In this document: positions 6,247-13,146 of the stretch, piece by piece
Layout: every line of letters starts with the position of its first letter
Numbering within the stretch: the stretch's first letter is position 1
NCBI GenBank assembly: GCA_002411015.1
Contig: DHPY01000070.1
Location: forward strand, 40,167-57,256
Length of the DNA stretch: 17,090 nt
Direction: 5' to 3'
From: Armatimonadetes bacterium UBA5352
GTDB taxonomy: Bacteria > Armatimonadota > Zipacnadia > Zipacnadales > UBA5352
Notes under the pieces: model-generated
Databases searched by the model: none
The model's input: only the letters and a program-made list of their open reading frames with translations
Told to the model about the DNA's origin: nothing
Translations under genes and position numbers: made by a program

Positions 6247-7014
6247 TCACCCCTCGCCCGCGCAGCCGATCAGCTCCAGCAGGTTCCCACCCGCCATCGC
6301 CGCGATCTCATCGTCGGGCAGGTCCATCCCGCAAAGCTGCGAGAGGGCGTCGGACGGGTCGTTGTACGGATAGCCGGAGGCGAAGAGGATGCGCCGGTAG
6401 CCGATCTTGCGCACGATGGACTCCTGCAGGTCGCCGAGCGAGGTGTCGAAGCAGATGTGCGCGAAGTCGGCGAGCGTGTTCAGGATCGCCGCGGAGCCCC
6501 CGTTCATCGCGCCCATCTTCGGGATGACGAAGCGCACATCCGGGAAGCGCTCGATCAGCGCGAGGGTGACCGGGAAGTGCTCGATCAGCCACACCGGCAT
6601 GGACCGCTGGCGCGCGGCGTCTATCACCGCGTTCAGGTCCTCGCGACCTACGGCGGCCTCGATCCGCTCAGCATCCCAGTAGGCGGAGGTGGTGGCACCG
6701 CCGAAGTCGAGCGAGGGCGAGAGGAAGCAGCGGATGTGCAGCGCGCTGTAGCGGTCGAAGTCGGAGGGGATGCGCGCGAGGCCATCGCGGAAGCCCTCAT
6801 ACGGATAGCCGCCGACGTAGTAGGCCGCCCAGGGGCCATCCTTGGCGGCGACATCGCGCGGCAGCGTCAGGTCATGATCGGGCTGCGGGCTGTCGGGGTA
6901 GATGGAGAGCAGGGCGGTATCCACGCCTGCGCCCCGCAGGAGCTCACGGACCTTCGGCCAGGGGGCGCTGGAGCGGCTGACATGCACACGTGCGTCAATG
7001 ATCGGCAGGACCAT
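6247..7014 (-). CDS. Degenerate amidohydrolase-2-like protein, metal site lost
   Basis: A 255-residue protein that threads along the amidohydrolase-2 TIM barrel but has lost nearly all expected metal ligands. The beta-1 motif DxHxH reads DARVH (7-11), so the first His is Arg9. The PVxxH motif reads PVWLI (Ile144), the later His of FVxxHxG is Lys166 (FVIPKMG), and the Asp of FGSDYP is Gly214 (FASGYPYND). Only His11 remains. The frame is intact and the hydrophobic strand pattern is kept, so it is not an obvious pseudogene; a binding, regulatory or metal-free role is possible. The start at 7014 follows GGAGGAG at seven bases; a longer frame to 7278 runs through promoter and repeats and is rejected. 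First gene of the minus-strand set, divergent from gmk. Confidence 0.8.
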   Translation of the reverse strand: MVLPIIDARVHVSRSSAPWPKVRELLRGAGVDTALLSIYPDSPQPDHDLTLPRDVAAKDGPWAAYYVGGYPYEGFRDGLARIPSDFDRYSALHIRCFLSPSLDFGGATTSAYWDAERIEAAVGREDLNAVIDAARQRSMPVWLIEHFPVTLALIERFPDVRFVIPKMGAMNGGSAAILNTLADFAHICFDTSLGDLQESIVRKIGYRRILFASGYPYNDPSDALSQLCGMDLPDDEIAAMAGGNLLELIGCAGEG

Positions 7015-7052
7015 GGGGAAGCTCCTCCACCACAGATTCAGCGTCTTCAGGG

Positions 7053-7081
7053 AGAATAGCCGAAGGTGGGTCGGGGTGCAA
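7053..7081 (-). promoter_or_regulatory. Predicted sigma-70-type promoter of the minus-strand amidohydrolase
   Basis: On the minus strand TTGCAC (7076-7081) and TATTCT (7053-7058) are separated by exactly 17 bases. The predicted transcript would begin near 7046, giving a leader of about 32 bases with the Shine-Dalgarno sequence before the ATG at 7014. Confidence 0.5.
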
Positions 7082-7123
7082 GGATCTTCACCGCCCGGGT
7101 GCCGTCGTCGTTCGCCGTTGTCG

Positions 7124-7179
7124 TGGAGGGGTCGCTCCTCGCGCCGCTGCAAGCAGCGGACGCTCGGGCGGCCTCTCCA
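7124..7179. repeat. Short copy of the dispersed hairpin repeat
   Basis: The ends TGGAGGGG (7124-7131) and CCTCTCCA (7172-7179) are imperfect inverted repeats. The right arm contains CGCTCGGGCGGCC, the reverse complement of the family core. In the middle CCGCTGC (7144-7150) and GCAGCGG (7153-7159) form a perfect 7-bp stem. It lies between the divergent promoters of the amidohydrolase and gmk genes. Together with the repeat at 7218 it accounts for most of the 318-bp gene-free stretch 7015-7332. Confidence 0.7.
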
Positions 7180-7217
7180 AGACCAGGTCCGTTGTCGTAA
7201 GCCGTTTGCCGTTGAGG

Positions 7218-7246
7218 CGTTCGTAGCGACGGGCTTCCAGCCCGTC
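7218..7246 (-). repeat. Second hairpin repeat, copy 1
   Basis: CGGGCT/AGCCCG-type hairpin (CGGGCTTCCAGCCCG at 7230-7244) flanked by CGTTCGTAG. Positions 7218-7244 match the reverse complement of 13079-13105 at 26 of 27 bases, including the flank outside the hairpin. It sits just upstream of the predicted gmk promoter. Confidence 0.75.
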
Positions 7247-7261
7247 AGGCGTTGGGCGAAA

Positions 7262-7290
7262 TTGCATTCACCCCTCAACTATGGTACACT
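7262..7290 (+). promoter_or_regulatory. Predicted promoter of the gmk-coaBC-metK-priA block
   Basis: TTGCAT (7262-7267) and TACACT (7285-7290) are separated by 17 bases, and TGG directly before the -10 gives an extended -10 element. Transcription would start near 7297, about 36 bases before the proposed gmk start. The weak -35 is offset by the extended -10. Confidence 0.5.
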
Positions 7291-7312
7291 CGGGCGTCGT
7301 CGGATGATCATC

Positions 7313-7336
7313 ATGAGCTGGAGCGAATTGGCGTGA
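7313..7336 (+). other. Seven-codon mini-frame overlapping the gmk start
   Basis: ATG at 7313 (or in-frame at 7304) reads MSWSELA and stops at TGA 7334-7336, so its stop overlaps the GTG start of gmk as GTGA. Such an arrangement could couple gmk translation to a leader peptide. There is no convincing Shine-Dalgarno sequence for it, so it may be chance. Confidence 0.2.
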
Positions 7337-7980
7337 GTGAACAAGGCGCGCGCGTTTCCGGACGAGGCGTTCTGCTGGTCGTAGCCGGGCCGTCGGGAGT
7401 GGGGAAGGGCACGCTCATTCACGGGCTGCGGGGGAAATACTCGCGGATCGAGTGGTCCGTCTCCTGCACCACCCGCGACCCTCGTCCGGGGGAAGTAGAC
7501 GGGACCGACTACCACTTCGTGAGCCGCCAGGAGTTCCTGCAGATGGCGCGCGAGCGGCGGCTGCTCGAGTGGGCCGTCGTGCATGAGAGAGACCTCTACG
7601 GCACCCCGCGCGAGCCGGTTGAGCATGCACTCGCCGCCGGGCGCGACATGGTCATCGAGATCGACTACCAGGGCGCGCGCAGCCTCCGCGCGGCGCTGCC
7701 CGAGTCGGTGCTGGTCTTCGTCGCTCCGCCGAGCATTCAGGCGCTGCGCGAGCGGCTGACCGGCCGCAACACCGAGTCCGACGATGCTCTCAAGCGGCGC
7801 CTGCGCAGCGCGCAGACCGAGTTCGAGCACATGGGCATGTTCACGCACCTGATCGTCAACGATGACCTCGCGCAGGCGACGGAGGCGCTGGAGGCGATCT
7901 ACCTCGCCGAGCGCCAGCGGACCACGCGCGCGCATTTCACGCCGTTGCGGGAGAGCCTGCTGGAGGACCTGGAGGCCTGA
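7333..7980 (+). CDS. gmk: Guanylate kinase
   Basis: The 215-residue enzyme phosphorylates GMP to GDP with ATP, in purine nucleotide supply. Counting the GTG at 7333 as residue 1, the P-loop is GPSGVGKGT (19-27). SCTTRDPRPGEVDGTDYHF (44-62) is the GMP-binding segment, with YGTP (89-92) and IEIDYQGA (108-115) following. The lid region RLTGRNTESDD (141-151) carries the Arg residues that contact ATP. GTG 7333 is preferred because GGAG (7320-7323) lies nine bases upstream and the family's N-terminus aligns there; an in-frame ATG at 7252 would overlap the promoter. The motif usually written VHGNxYGTP reads VHERDLYGTP, a small variation. The stop is five bases from coaBC. Confidence 0.95.
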   Translation: MSEQGARVSGRGVLLVVAGPSGVGKGTLIHGLRGKYSRIEWSVSCTTRDPRPGEVDGTDYHFVSRQEFLQMARERRLLEWAVVHERDLYGTPREPVEHALAAGRDMVIEIDYQGARSLRAALPESVLVFVAPPSIQALRERLTGRNTESDDALKRRLRSAQTEFEHMGMFTHLIVNDDLAQATEALEAIYLAERQRTTRAHFTPLRESLLEDLEA

Positions 7981-7985
7981 CGGCT

Positions 7986-9206
7986 GTGCCGGCATCGGAA
8001 CTCAGAGGCAGGAACGTCGTCGTCATCGTCAGCGGCGGGATCGCGGCCTACAAGGTCTGCGGGCTGGTCAGCACGCTCGTGAAGTCGGGCGCGCAGGTAC
8101 GCGTCGTGATGACCGAGAGCGCGCGGCATTTCGTCGGCGAGATGACATTTGCCACCCTCAGCGGAGAGCCCGTCGCACATGACATGTGGGCTCCGCGCAG
8201 CGACGTCCATCATGTCGCCCTGGCCGACTTCGCGGACGTCGCGATCATCGCGCCCGCTACGGCGAACATCATCGGCAAGTACACGCATGGCATCGCCGAC
8301 GACCTCGCCTCGACTGTCCTGCTCGCGCTCGATTGCCCACTCGTGGTCGCGCCCGCGATGAACTCGCGGATGCTCTGCAGCGCGCCGGTGCAGGCGAACC
8401 TCGCGACGCTGCGGGACCGTGGCGTGCAGATCGTCGAGCCGGAGGAGGGCTGGCTCGCCTGCCGCGACACCGGCGCGGGTCGCCTGCCGGATACGGATGT
8501 GCTGGTCGAGGCGCTCTGTGAGGCGCTGCGCGAGCGCGATGGCGCCCTCCATGGCCGGCGCGTGCTCATCACCGCAGGGCCGACGCGCGAGGCAATCGAC
8601 CCGGTGCGCTTCCTCTCGAACCATTCCTCGGGGAGGATGGGCTACGCCCTCGCCGCCGAGGCGGAGGCGCGAGGGGCGCAGGTGACGCTCGTGAGCGGGC
8701 CGGTCGCGCTGGAGGCGCCGGCGGGGGTGGAGGTCGTCTCCGTGGCGAGCGCGCAGCAGATGCACGATGCGGTGCAGGAGCGCTCTGGCGAGATTGACCT
8801 GTTCATCGGCGCGGCCGCAGTGGCCGACTGGCGGCCCGCTGAGGTCGGTGAGCAGAAGCTGAAGAAGGGCGACCGCGCGGAGATGAGCATCCGGTTCGTG
8901 CGCACGCCGGATATCATCGCAGAGGTGGCGCGGTGGGAGCCGCGGCCGCTGATCGTGGGCTTCGCCGCCGAGACTGAGGAGACCATCGCCCACGCTAGGG
9001 AGAAGCTCGCGCGCAAGGGCATGGACATGGTTGTCGCGAACGACGTGACCGCTCCCGGAGCGGGGTTTGACGTGCACACCAACAGGGTGACGCTGATTGA
9101 TGTCATCGGGCGCGAAACAGACCTGCCGCTGATGAGCAAGCGGGATGTAGCCGCTGCGATCCTGGACCGGGCCGAGGAACTCATCGCGAGCAGGGAGAGC
9201 CAGTGA
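7986..9206 (+). CDS. coaBC: Bifunctional phosphopantothenoylcysteine decarboxylase / phosphopantothenate-cysteine ligase
   Basis: A 406-residue enzyme for two steps of coenzyme A synthesis: coupling 4'-phosphopantothenate to cysteine, then decarboxylation to 4'-phosphopantetheine. The N-terminal flavoprotein (CoaC) part shows SGGIAAYK (16-23), His76 in VHHVALADFAD, APAMN (122-126) and Cys159 in GWLACRDTGAGR, the catalytic flap. The C-terminal CoaB part shows ITAGPTREAIDPVRF (195-209), Asn212 in LSNHSSGRMG, AAAVADW (276-282) and the KLKK lysines (291-294). The GTG start at 7986 has GGAGG (7971-7975) inside the end of gmk. In many bacteria rpoZ lies between these two genes; here only five bases separate them. 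metK follows after 36 bases. Confidence 0.96.
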   Translation: MPASELRGRNVVVIVSGGIAAYKVCGLVSTLVKSGAQVRVVMTESARHFVGEMTFATLSGEPVAHDMWAPRSDVHHVALADFADVAIIAPATANIIGKYTHGIADDLASTVLLALDCPLVVAPAMNSRMLCSAPVQANLATLRDRGVQIVEPEEGWLACRDTGAGRLPDTDVLVEALCEALRERDGALHGRRVLITAGPTREAIDPVRFLSNHSSGRMGYALAAEAEARGAQVTLVSGPVALEAPAGVEVVSVASAQQMHDAVQERSGEIDLFIGAAAVADWRPAEVGEQKLKKGDRAEMSIRFVRTPDIIAEVARWEPRPLIVGFAAETEETIAHAREKLARKGMDMVVANDVTAPGAGFDVHTNRVTLIDVIGRETDLPLMSKRDVAAAILDRAEELIASRESQ

Positions 9207-9242
9207 CAGATCGGTCGCGATCGCCCCAAGGAGGAGACGCGC

Positions 9243-10391
9243 GTGTCCACCAAGTCCTATCAGTTCACGTCCGAGTCGGTGACAGAGGGCCATCCAGACA
9301 AGATGTGCGACCAGATCTCCGATGCCGTGCTGGACCACGTGATGAAGGAGGACCCGAAGGGGCGCGTGGCAATTGAGACGCTGGTCACCACCGGCACCTG
9401 CATGGTCGCCGGGGAGATGACCACCGACTGCTACGTGCCGGTGGACGACGTCGCGCGAGGGGTCATCGCCGACATCGGCTACACCCGCGCAAAGTACGGC
9501 TTCGACTCCGAGACGGTGGGCGTACTCACCGCGATCCACTCGCAGTCGCCTGACATTGCGGCGGGCGTGGACACGGGCGGCGCGGGCGACCAGGGCATGA
9601 TGTTCGGCTTCGCCTGCGATGAGACTGAGAGCTACATGCCGCTGCCGATTCACCTCGCACACCGCCTCGCCGAGCGGCTGGCGTATGTGCGCAAGACCGG
9701 CGAACTCGACTATCTCCGCCCCGATGGCAAGACGCAGGTCACGGTGCTCTACGAGGATGACCGACCGGTTGAGGTCACGAAGATCCTGCTCGCGGCCCAG
9801 CACAGGCGTGGCATGAACCAGGAGGATATCCGCTCGGATCTGCTGCAGTACGTGGTGGAGCCTGTGATCCCGCGGGAGATGTGCGCGACTGGGATGGAGT
9901 GCCTCGTGAACCGCACGGGCATCTTCGAGGTCGGCGGCCCGCAGGCCGACACCGGCCTCACCGGGCGCAAGATCATCGTGGACACCTACGGCGGCTACGC
10001 CCGCCACGGCGGCGGCGCGTTCTCCGGCAAGGACCCGACGAAGGTGGACCGCTCCGGCGCCTACTTCGCGCGGTACGTCGCGAAGAACATCGTGGCGGCG
10101 GGCCTCGCGCGCAAGTGCGAGATCGAGGTCAGCTACGCGATCGGTGACCGCGCTCCGTTCTCCATCGCGGTCTTCTGCTTCGGCACCGAGCTCATCCCCG
10201 AGGCGCAGATCGCGAAGATCGTGGCCGACAACTTCGATTTCTCGCCGAATGCGATGATCGACAAGCTCGACCTGCGCCGCCCGATCTTCCGCAAGACCGC
10301 CTCCTACGGCCACTTCGGCCGCGATGACAAGGACTTCACCTGGGAGCGCCTCGACGCCGTCGGGATGCTCAAGGAAGAGGCGGGACTTTGA
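9243..10391 (+). CDS. metK: S-adenosylmethionine synthetase
   Basis: The 382-residue enzyme makes S-adenosylmethionine from methionine and ATP, a cytoplasmic homotetramer in the known family. FTSESVTEGHPDK (8-20) carries the N-terminal catalytic His. The signature GAGDQG (113-118) is followed by MMFGFACDET. GGPQADTGLTGRKIIVDTYG (231-250) and GGGAFSGKDPTKVDRS (256-271) form the P-loop-like and metal-binding segments. The GTG start at 9243 follows a strong AAGGAGGAG. No SAM riboswitch fits in the 36-base gap, so any methionine control would have to act at the upstream promoter. The stop codon overlaps the priA start. Length and motifs are all normal. Confidence 0.97.
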   Translation: MSTKSYQFTSESVTEGHPDKMCDQISDAVLDHVMKEDPKGRVAIETLVTTGTCMVAGEMTTDCYVPVDDVARGVIADIGYTRAKYGFDSETVGVLTAIHSQSPDIAAGVDTGGAGDQGMMFGFACDETESYMPLPIHLAHRLAERLAYVRKTGELDYLRPDGKTQVTVLYEDDRPVEVTKILLAAQHRRGMNQEDIRSDLLQYVVEPVIPREMCATGMECLVNRTGIFEVGGPQADTGLTGRKIIVDTYGGYARHGGGAFSGKDPTKVDRSGAYFARYVAKNIVAAGLARKCEIEVSYAIGDRAPFSIAVFCFGTELIPEAQIAKIVADNFDFSPNAMIDKLDLRRPIFRKTASYGHFGRDDKDFTWERLDAVGMLKEEAGL

Positions 10392-12943
10392 CGCAGAGCC
10401 CGCAGCAGCACCGCCTGTTCGATGACGAACCGGCCCCGGAGCCGCCCGGCGACGCCGGGGACAGCACCGGCCGCTACGCGCAGGTGCTGATCGACCAGGC
10501 GGGGCGCGGGCTTGAGAGCGAACTGACATACGCTGTCCCTGCCCGCCTGGAGGACGCACTCCAGGTGGGCAGCTACGTTCTTGTGCCGCTCGGGCCGCGC
10601 AGGCTCCCCGGATGGATCACCGGCTTCACGACGACGCGCCCGAGCTTCCGCGTGCGACCGATCGCCGGTGCGCTGGTGGATGAACCTGTCTTCGATGAGC
10701 ATGGCCTCGCACTCGCGCGCTGGATGGCGGAGCACTACCTTGCGAGCCTGCGCGACTGCCTGCGCTGCCTGCTGCCGCCGGGCGCGGGGCGCGAGCCGGA
10801 GACTCTCGTGGCGCTGACCGAGGTCGGCCTCGCCGCCGACCCCCGCAGCCTCGCCCGCGCGGCGCGCCAGCAGCAGGTCCTCTGCGCGCTGCAGGCGATG
10901 GGGGAGTGCGCGGAGCGGCCGCTGGCGGAGGTGGTCGCCGCGCTGCAGGCGGGCGACGCGTCCGCGACGCAATCCGCGGTGACGACCGCCCTGCAGGCCC
11001 TGGAGGAGCGCGGGCTCGCGCGCATCCACCGGACCCTCGCGCGCCCGCGGGTGCGCGGCCTGACGCGGCAGGTCGCGCGGCTTGAGGGCGAGCGGGACTG
11101 GCAGGCGGTGGCAGCCGAGATCGCAGCGCGCGCTCCGCGGCAGGCGGAGGCGATCGAGGCGCTGCTCGACGCTGAGGATGGCCTGCTCGTGGCTGAGCTG
11201 AACCGGAGCGCCGTCGCGGCGCTTGAGGCGAAGGGCCTCATCAGCGTCTCCGAGGACGCGATCCGGCGCAGCCCGAGCGGCGGCGGGACCGATGGCGAGG
11301 AGAGCCGCTTCCTCGCGCTCACCGCGCATCAGCGCTGCGCCTTCGATCGCGTGGACGGCGCGCTGGAGGCGCATGAGTTCCGCGGGCTGCTGCTGCACGG
11401 CGTCACCGGCTCTGGGAAGACCGAGGTCTACCTGCACGCGATCGACTCGGCGCTCAAGCGCGGGCGAGGGGCGATCGTGCTCGTGCCGGAGATCTCGCTC
11501 ACGCCGCAGATGGTGGGGCGCTTCGAGGCGCGCTTCGGCGAGCGGCTGGCGCTGCTGCACAGCCAGATGGGCGCGGGTGAGCGCTACGATGAGTGGATGC
11601 GCGTTCAGCGCGGCGAGGCGGACGTGGTCGTCGGGGCGCGCTCGGCGATCTTCGCGCCGCTCGCCGACATCGGCGTGATCGTGGTGGATGAGGAGCACGA
11701 GACGGCGTACAAGCAGGACTCGCCGCCGCGCTATCACGCGATCGAGATCGCCCGGATGCGCGCGCGCCAGCATGAGGGGGTGCTGGTGCTCGGCAGCGCG
11801 ACGCCGTCGCTGGAGAGCTACTACGAGGCGCGCGAGGGCGCCGGGGAGCTTGAGCTCTGCGAGCTTCCGCTGCGGATCGATTCGCGGCCGCTTCCGGCAG
11901 TGGAGATCGTGGACCTGCGCGGCGAGACGCTCATGGGCGCGGGCGGCACCTTCAGTCAGCGGCTGCTTGACGCGCTGGCAGAGTGCCTCGAGCGCGGCGA
12001 GCAGGCGATGCTGTTCCTGAACCGCCGCGGCTTCTCCACATTCGTCATGTGCCGCGACTGCGGCTTCACGCTCATGTGCGAGAACTGCTCGGTCTCGCTG
12101 ATCTACCACCACGCCTCGCGGGAGATGCGCTGCCACCACTGCGACTTCCGCCTGCCGATGCCCGACATCTGCCCGTCCTGCGAGTCGGAGGAGATCGGCT
12201 TCAAGGGCCTCGGCACCGAGCGCGTGGCCGATCAGATCGCGCGGGAGTTTCCGAACGCGCGGGTGCTGCGGATGGACCGCGACACCACCGCGCGCAAAGG
12301 GGCGCATGCCGACATCCTGCGGCGCTTCGGGCGGGGCGAGGCGAACGTGCTGATCGGGACTCAGATGATCGCGAAAGGGCACGACTTCCCGAACGTGACG
12401 CTGGTGGGCGTGCTCAACGCCGACACTGGCCTGAACCGCCCGGACTTCCGCGCCTCGGAGGGCACCTTCCAGCTTCTGACGCAGGTCGCGGGGCGTGCGG
12501 GCCGCGCCGACAAGCCCGGGCGGGTGCTCGTGCAGACCTACAACCCGGAGCATATCGCGATCCTCAGCGCCTCGCAGCACGACTATGCGGCGTTCTATCT
12601 GCATGAGCTTGAAAAGCGTCGGGAGAACATGTATCCTCCGTTTGTGCGCCTCGTGAACCTGACGATCAGCCACGAGGACGCGGCCCGCGCGTGGGCTGTC
12701 GCCACCGCCCTGGCCGAGGAGCTCGGCGGTCGCGGACTGGAGCGCCGGAATGAGGCCCCGATGCAGCTTGTCGGGCCCGCTCCGGCACCGCTGGCGCGGC
12801 TGAGGAACCAGTTCCGCTTCCACCTGCTGCTGAAGGGCGAGAGCACGGCGCAGTTGCGCCAGGCGCTGCTGGAGGCGCTCGAGGCGCGTGGCGAGGAAGC
12901 TATGTGCGTGAGCGTGGACGTCGACCCGCTTGATATGATGTAG
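10388..12943 (+). CDS. priA: Primosomal protein N' (replication restart helicase)
   Basis: An 851-residue superfamily-2 3'-5' helicase that reloads the replisome at collapsed forks. The 3'-DNA-end-binding domain begins near residue 30 (AQVLIDQAG) after a 27-residue Pro/Glu/Asp-rich tail; a winged-helix region follows. The helicase core shows Walker A GVTGSGKTEVYL (338-349), DEEHE (434-438), LGSATPSLES (468-477), GLGTERV (607-613) and QVAGRAGR (699-706). Eight cysteines (555, 558, 564, 567, 582, 585, 595, 598) form the two zinc sites. The start is TTG, overlapping the metK stop as TTGA, which suggests translational coupling and low yield. It is somewhat longer than typical PriA (about 730-830). 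A 203-bp spacer separates it from def. Confidence 0.96.
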   Translation: MTQSPQQHRLFDDEPAPEPPGDAGDSTGRYAQVLIDQAGRGLESELTYAVPARLEDALQVGSYVLVPLGPRRLPGWITGFTTTRPSFRVRPIAGALVDEPVFDEHGLALARWMAEHYLASLRDCLRCLLPPGAGREPETLVALTEVGLAADPRSLARAARQQQVLCALQAMGECAERPLAEVVAALQAGDASATQSAVTTALQALEERGLARIHRTLARPRVRGLTRQVARLEGERDWQAVAAEIAARAPRQAEAIEALLDAEDGLLVAELNRSAVAALEAKGLISVSEDAIRRSPSGGGTDGEESRFLALTAHQRCAFDRVDGALEAHEFRGLLLHGVTGSGKTEVYLHAIDSALKRGRGAIVLVPEISLTPQMVGRFEARFGERLALLHSQMGAGERYDEWMRVQRGEADVVVGARSAIFAPLADIGVIVVDEEHETAYKQDSPPRYHAIEIARMRARQHEGVLVLGSATPSLESYYEAREGAGELELCELPLRIDSRPLPAVEIVDLRGETLMGAGGTFSQRLLDALAECLERGEQAMLFLNRRGFSTFVMCRDCGFTLMCENCSVSLIYHHASREMRCHHCDFRLPMPDICPSCESEEIGFKGLGTERVADQIAREFPNARVLRMDRDTTARKGAHADILRRFGRGEANVLIGTQMIAKGHDFPNVTLVGVLNADTGLNRPDFRASEGTFQLLTQVAGRAGRADKPGRVLVQTYNPEHIAILSASQHDYAAFYLHELEKRRENMYPPFVRLVNLTISHEDAARAWAVATALAEELGGRGLERRNEAPMQLVGPAPAPLARLRNQFRFHLLLKGESTAQLRQALLEALEARGEEAMCVSVDVDPLDMM
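12931..12939 (+). promoter_or_regulatory. Possible extended -10 near the end of priA
   Basis: TGATATGAT is an extended -10 (TG-A plus TATGAT, five of six consensus) just before the priA stop. No -35 is visible 17 bases upstream. It could serve def and fmt, giving a leader of about 200 bases that includes both repeats at 13003 and 13079. Being inside coding sequence, it may be chance. Confidence 0.22.
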
Positions 12944-13002
12944 GCCGCTCGGGCGTGCGGGCGAGGGCGCCCACATACGGTGCGCCGGGCCGCGTACCGT
13001 CG

Positions 13003-13052
13003 TGGAGGGGCCGCCCGAGCGAAGCGAGGGTGAGTTCCGCCTGCGGAACTCA
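13003..13052 (+). repeat. Single arm of the dispersed hairpin repeat
   Basis: Positions 13003-13031 are identical over 29 bases to 3537-3565, and to the reverse complement of 3681-3709. The core is again followed by a hairpin, here TGAGTTCCGC with GCGGAACTCA (13031-13052), unrelated in sequence to the hairpins of the other copies. No inverted partner arm is present, so this is a solo arm. It lies between priA and def. Confidence 0.85.
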
Positions 13053-13078
13053 GCCGCTGTGCCGGCCCCTGCCGTTGG

Positions 13079-13107
13079 CGGGCTGGAAGCCCGTCTCTAC
13101 GAACGAC
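13079..13107 (+). repeat. Second hairpin repeat, copy 2
   Basis: CGGGCT-GGA-AGCCCG (13079-13093) is followed by TCTCTACGAACGAC. It is the inverted counterpart of the copy at 7218-7246 with one mismatch in 27. It lies 40 bases before the def start codon and would be in the def leader. Confidence 0.75.
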
Positions 13108-13146
13108 ACCAAAAGTGCGGGCGCGGCCCGCTTGAGGGGTTTGACG

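Noticed and set aside
6166..6250. GTGAATG/CATTCAC inverted pair before the aldolase
   Set aside because: Seven bases over a long loop is expected by chance and overlaps the upstream gene's end.
7015..7278. N-terminal extension of the degenerate amidohydrolase
   Set aside because: It reads through a predicted promoter and two repeats; the ATG at 7014 has a strong GGAGGAG.
9207..9242. SAM riboswitch before metK
   Set aside because: Only 36 bases separate coaBC and metK, too few for any known SAM aptamer.
7899..12976. Very long minus-strand open frames (886 and 890 residues)
   Set aside because: They are antisense to coaBC, metK and priA, whose families are certain, and their translations are low-complexity His/Arg/Leu/Ala typical of high-GC antisense frames.
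1248..13107. CRISPR array
   Set aside because: Repeats are irregularly spaced by hundreds to thousands of bases, occur in both orientations and have no cas genes.
12955..13146. N-terminal extension of peptide deformylase
   Set aside because: It translates the hairpin repeats and does not match the family; ATG 13147 has a good ribosome binding site.
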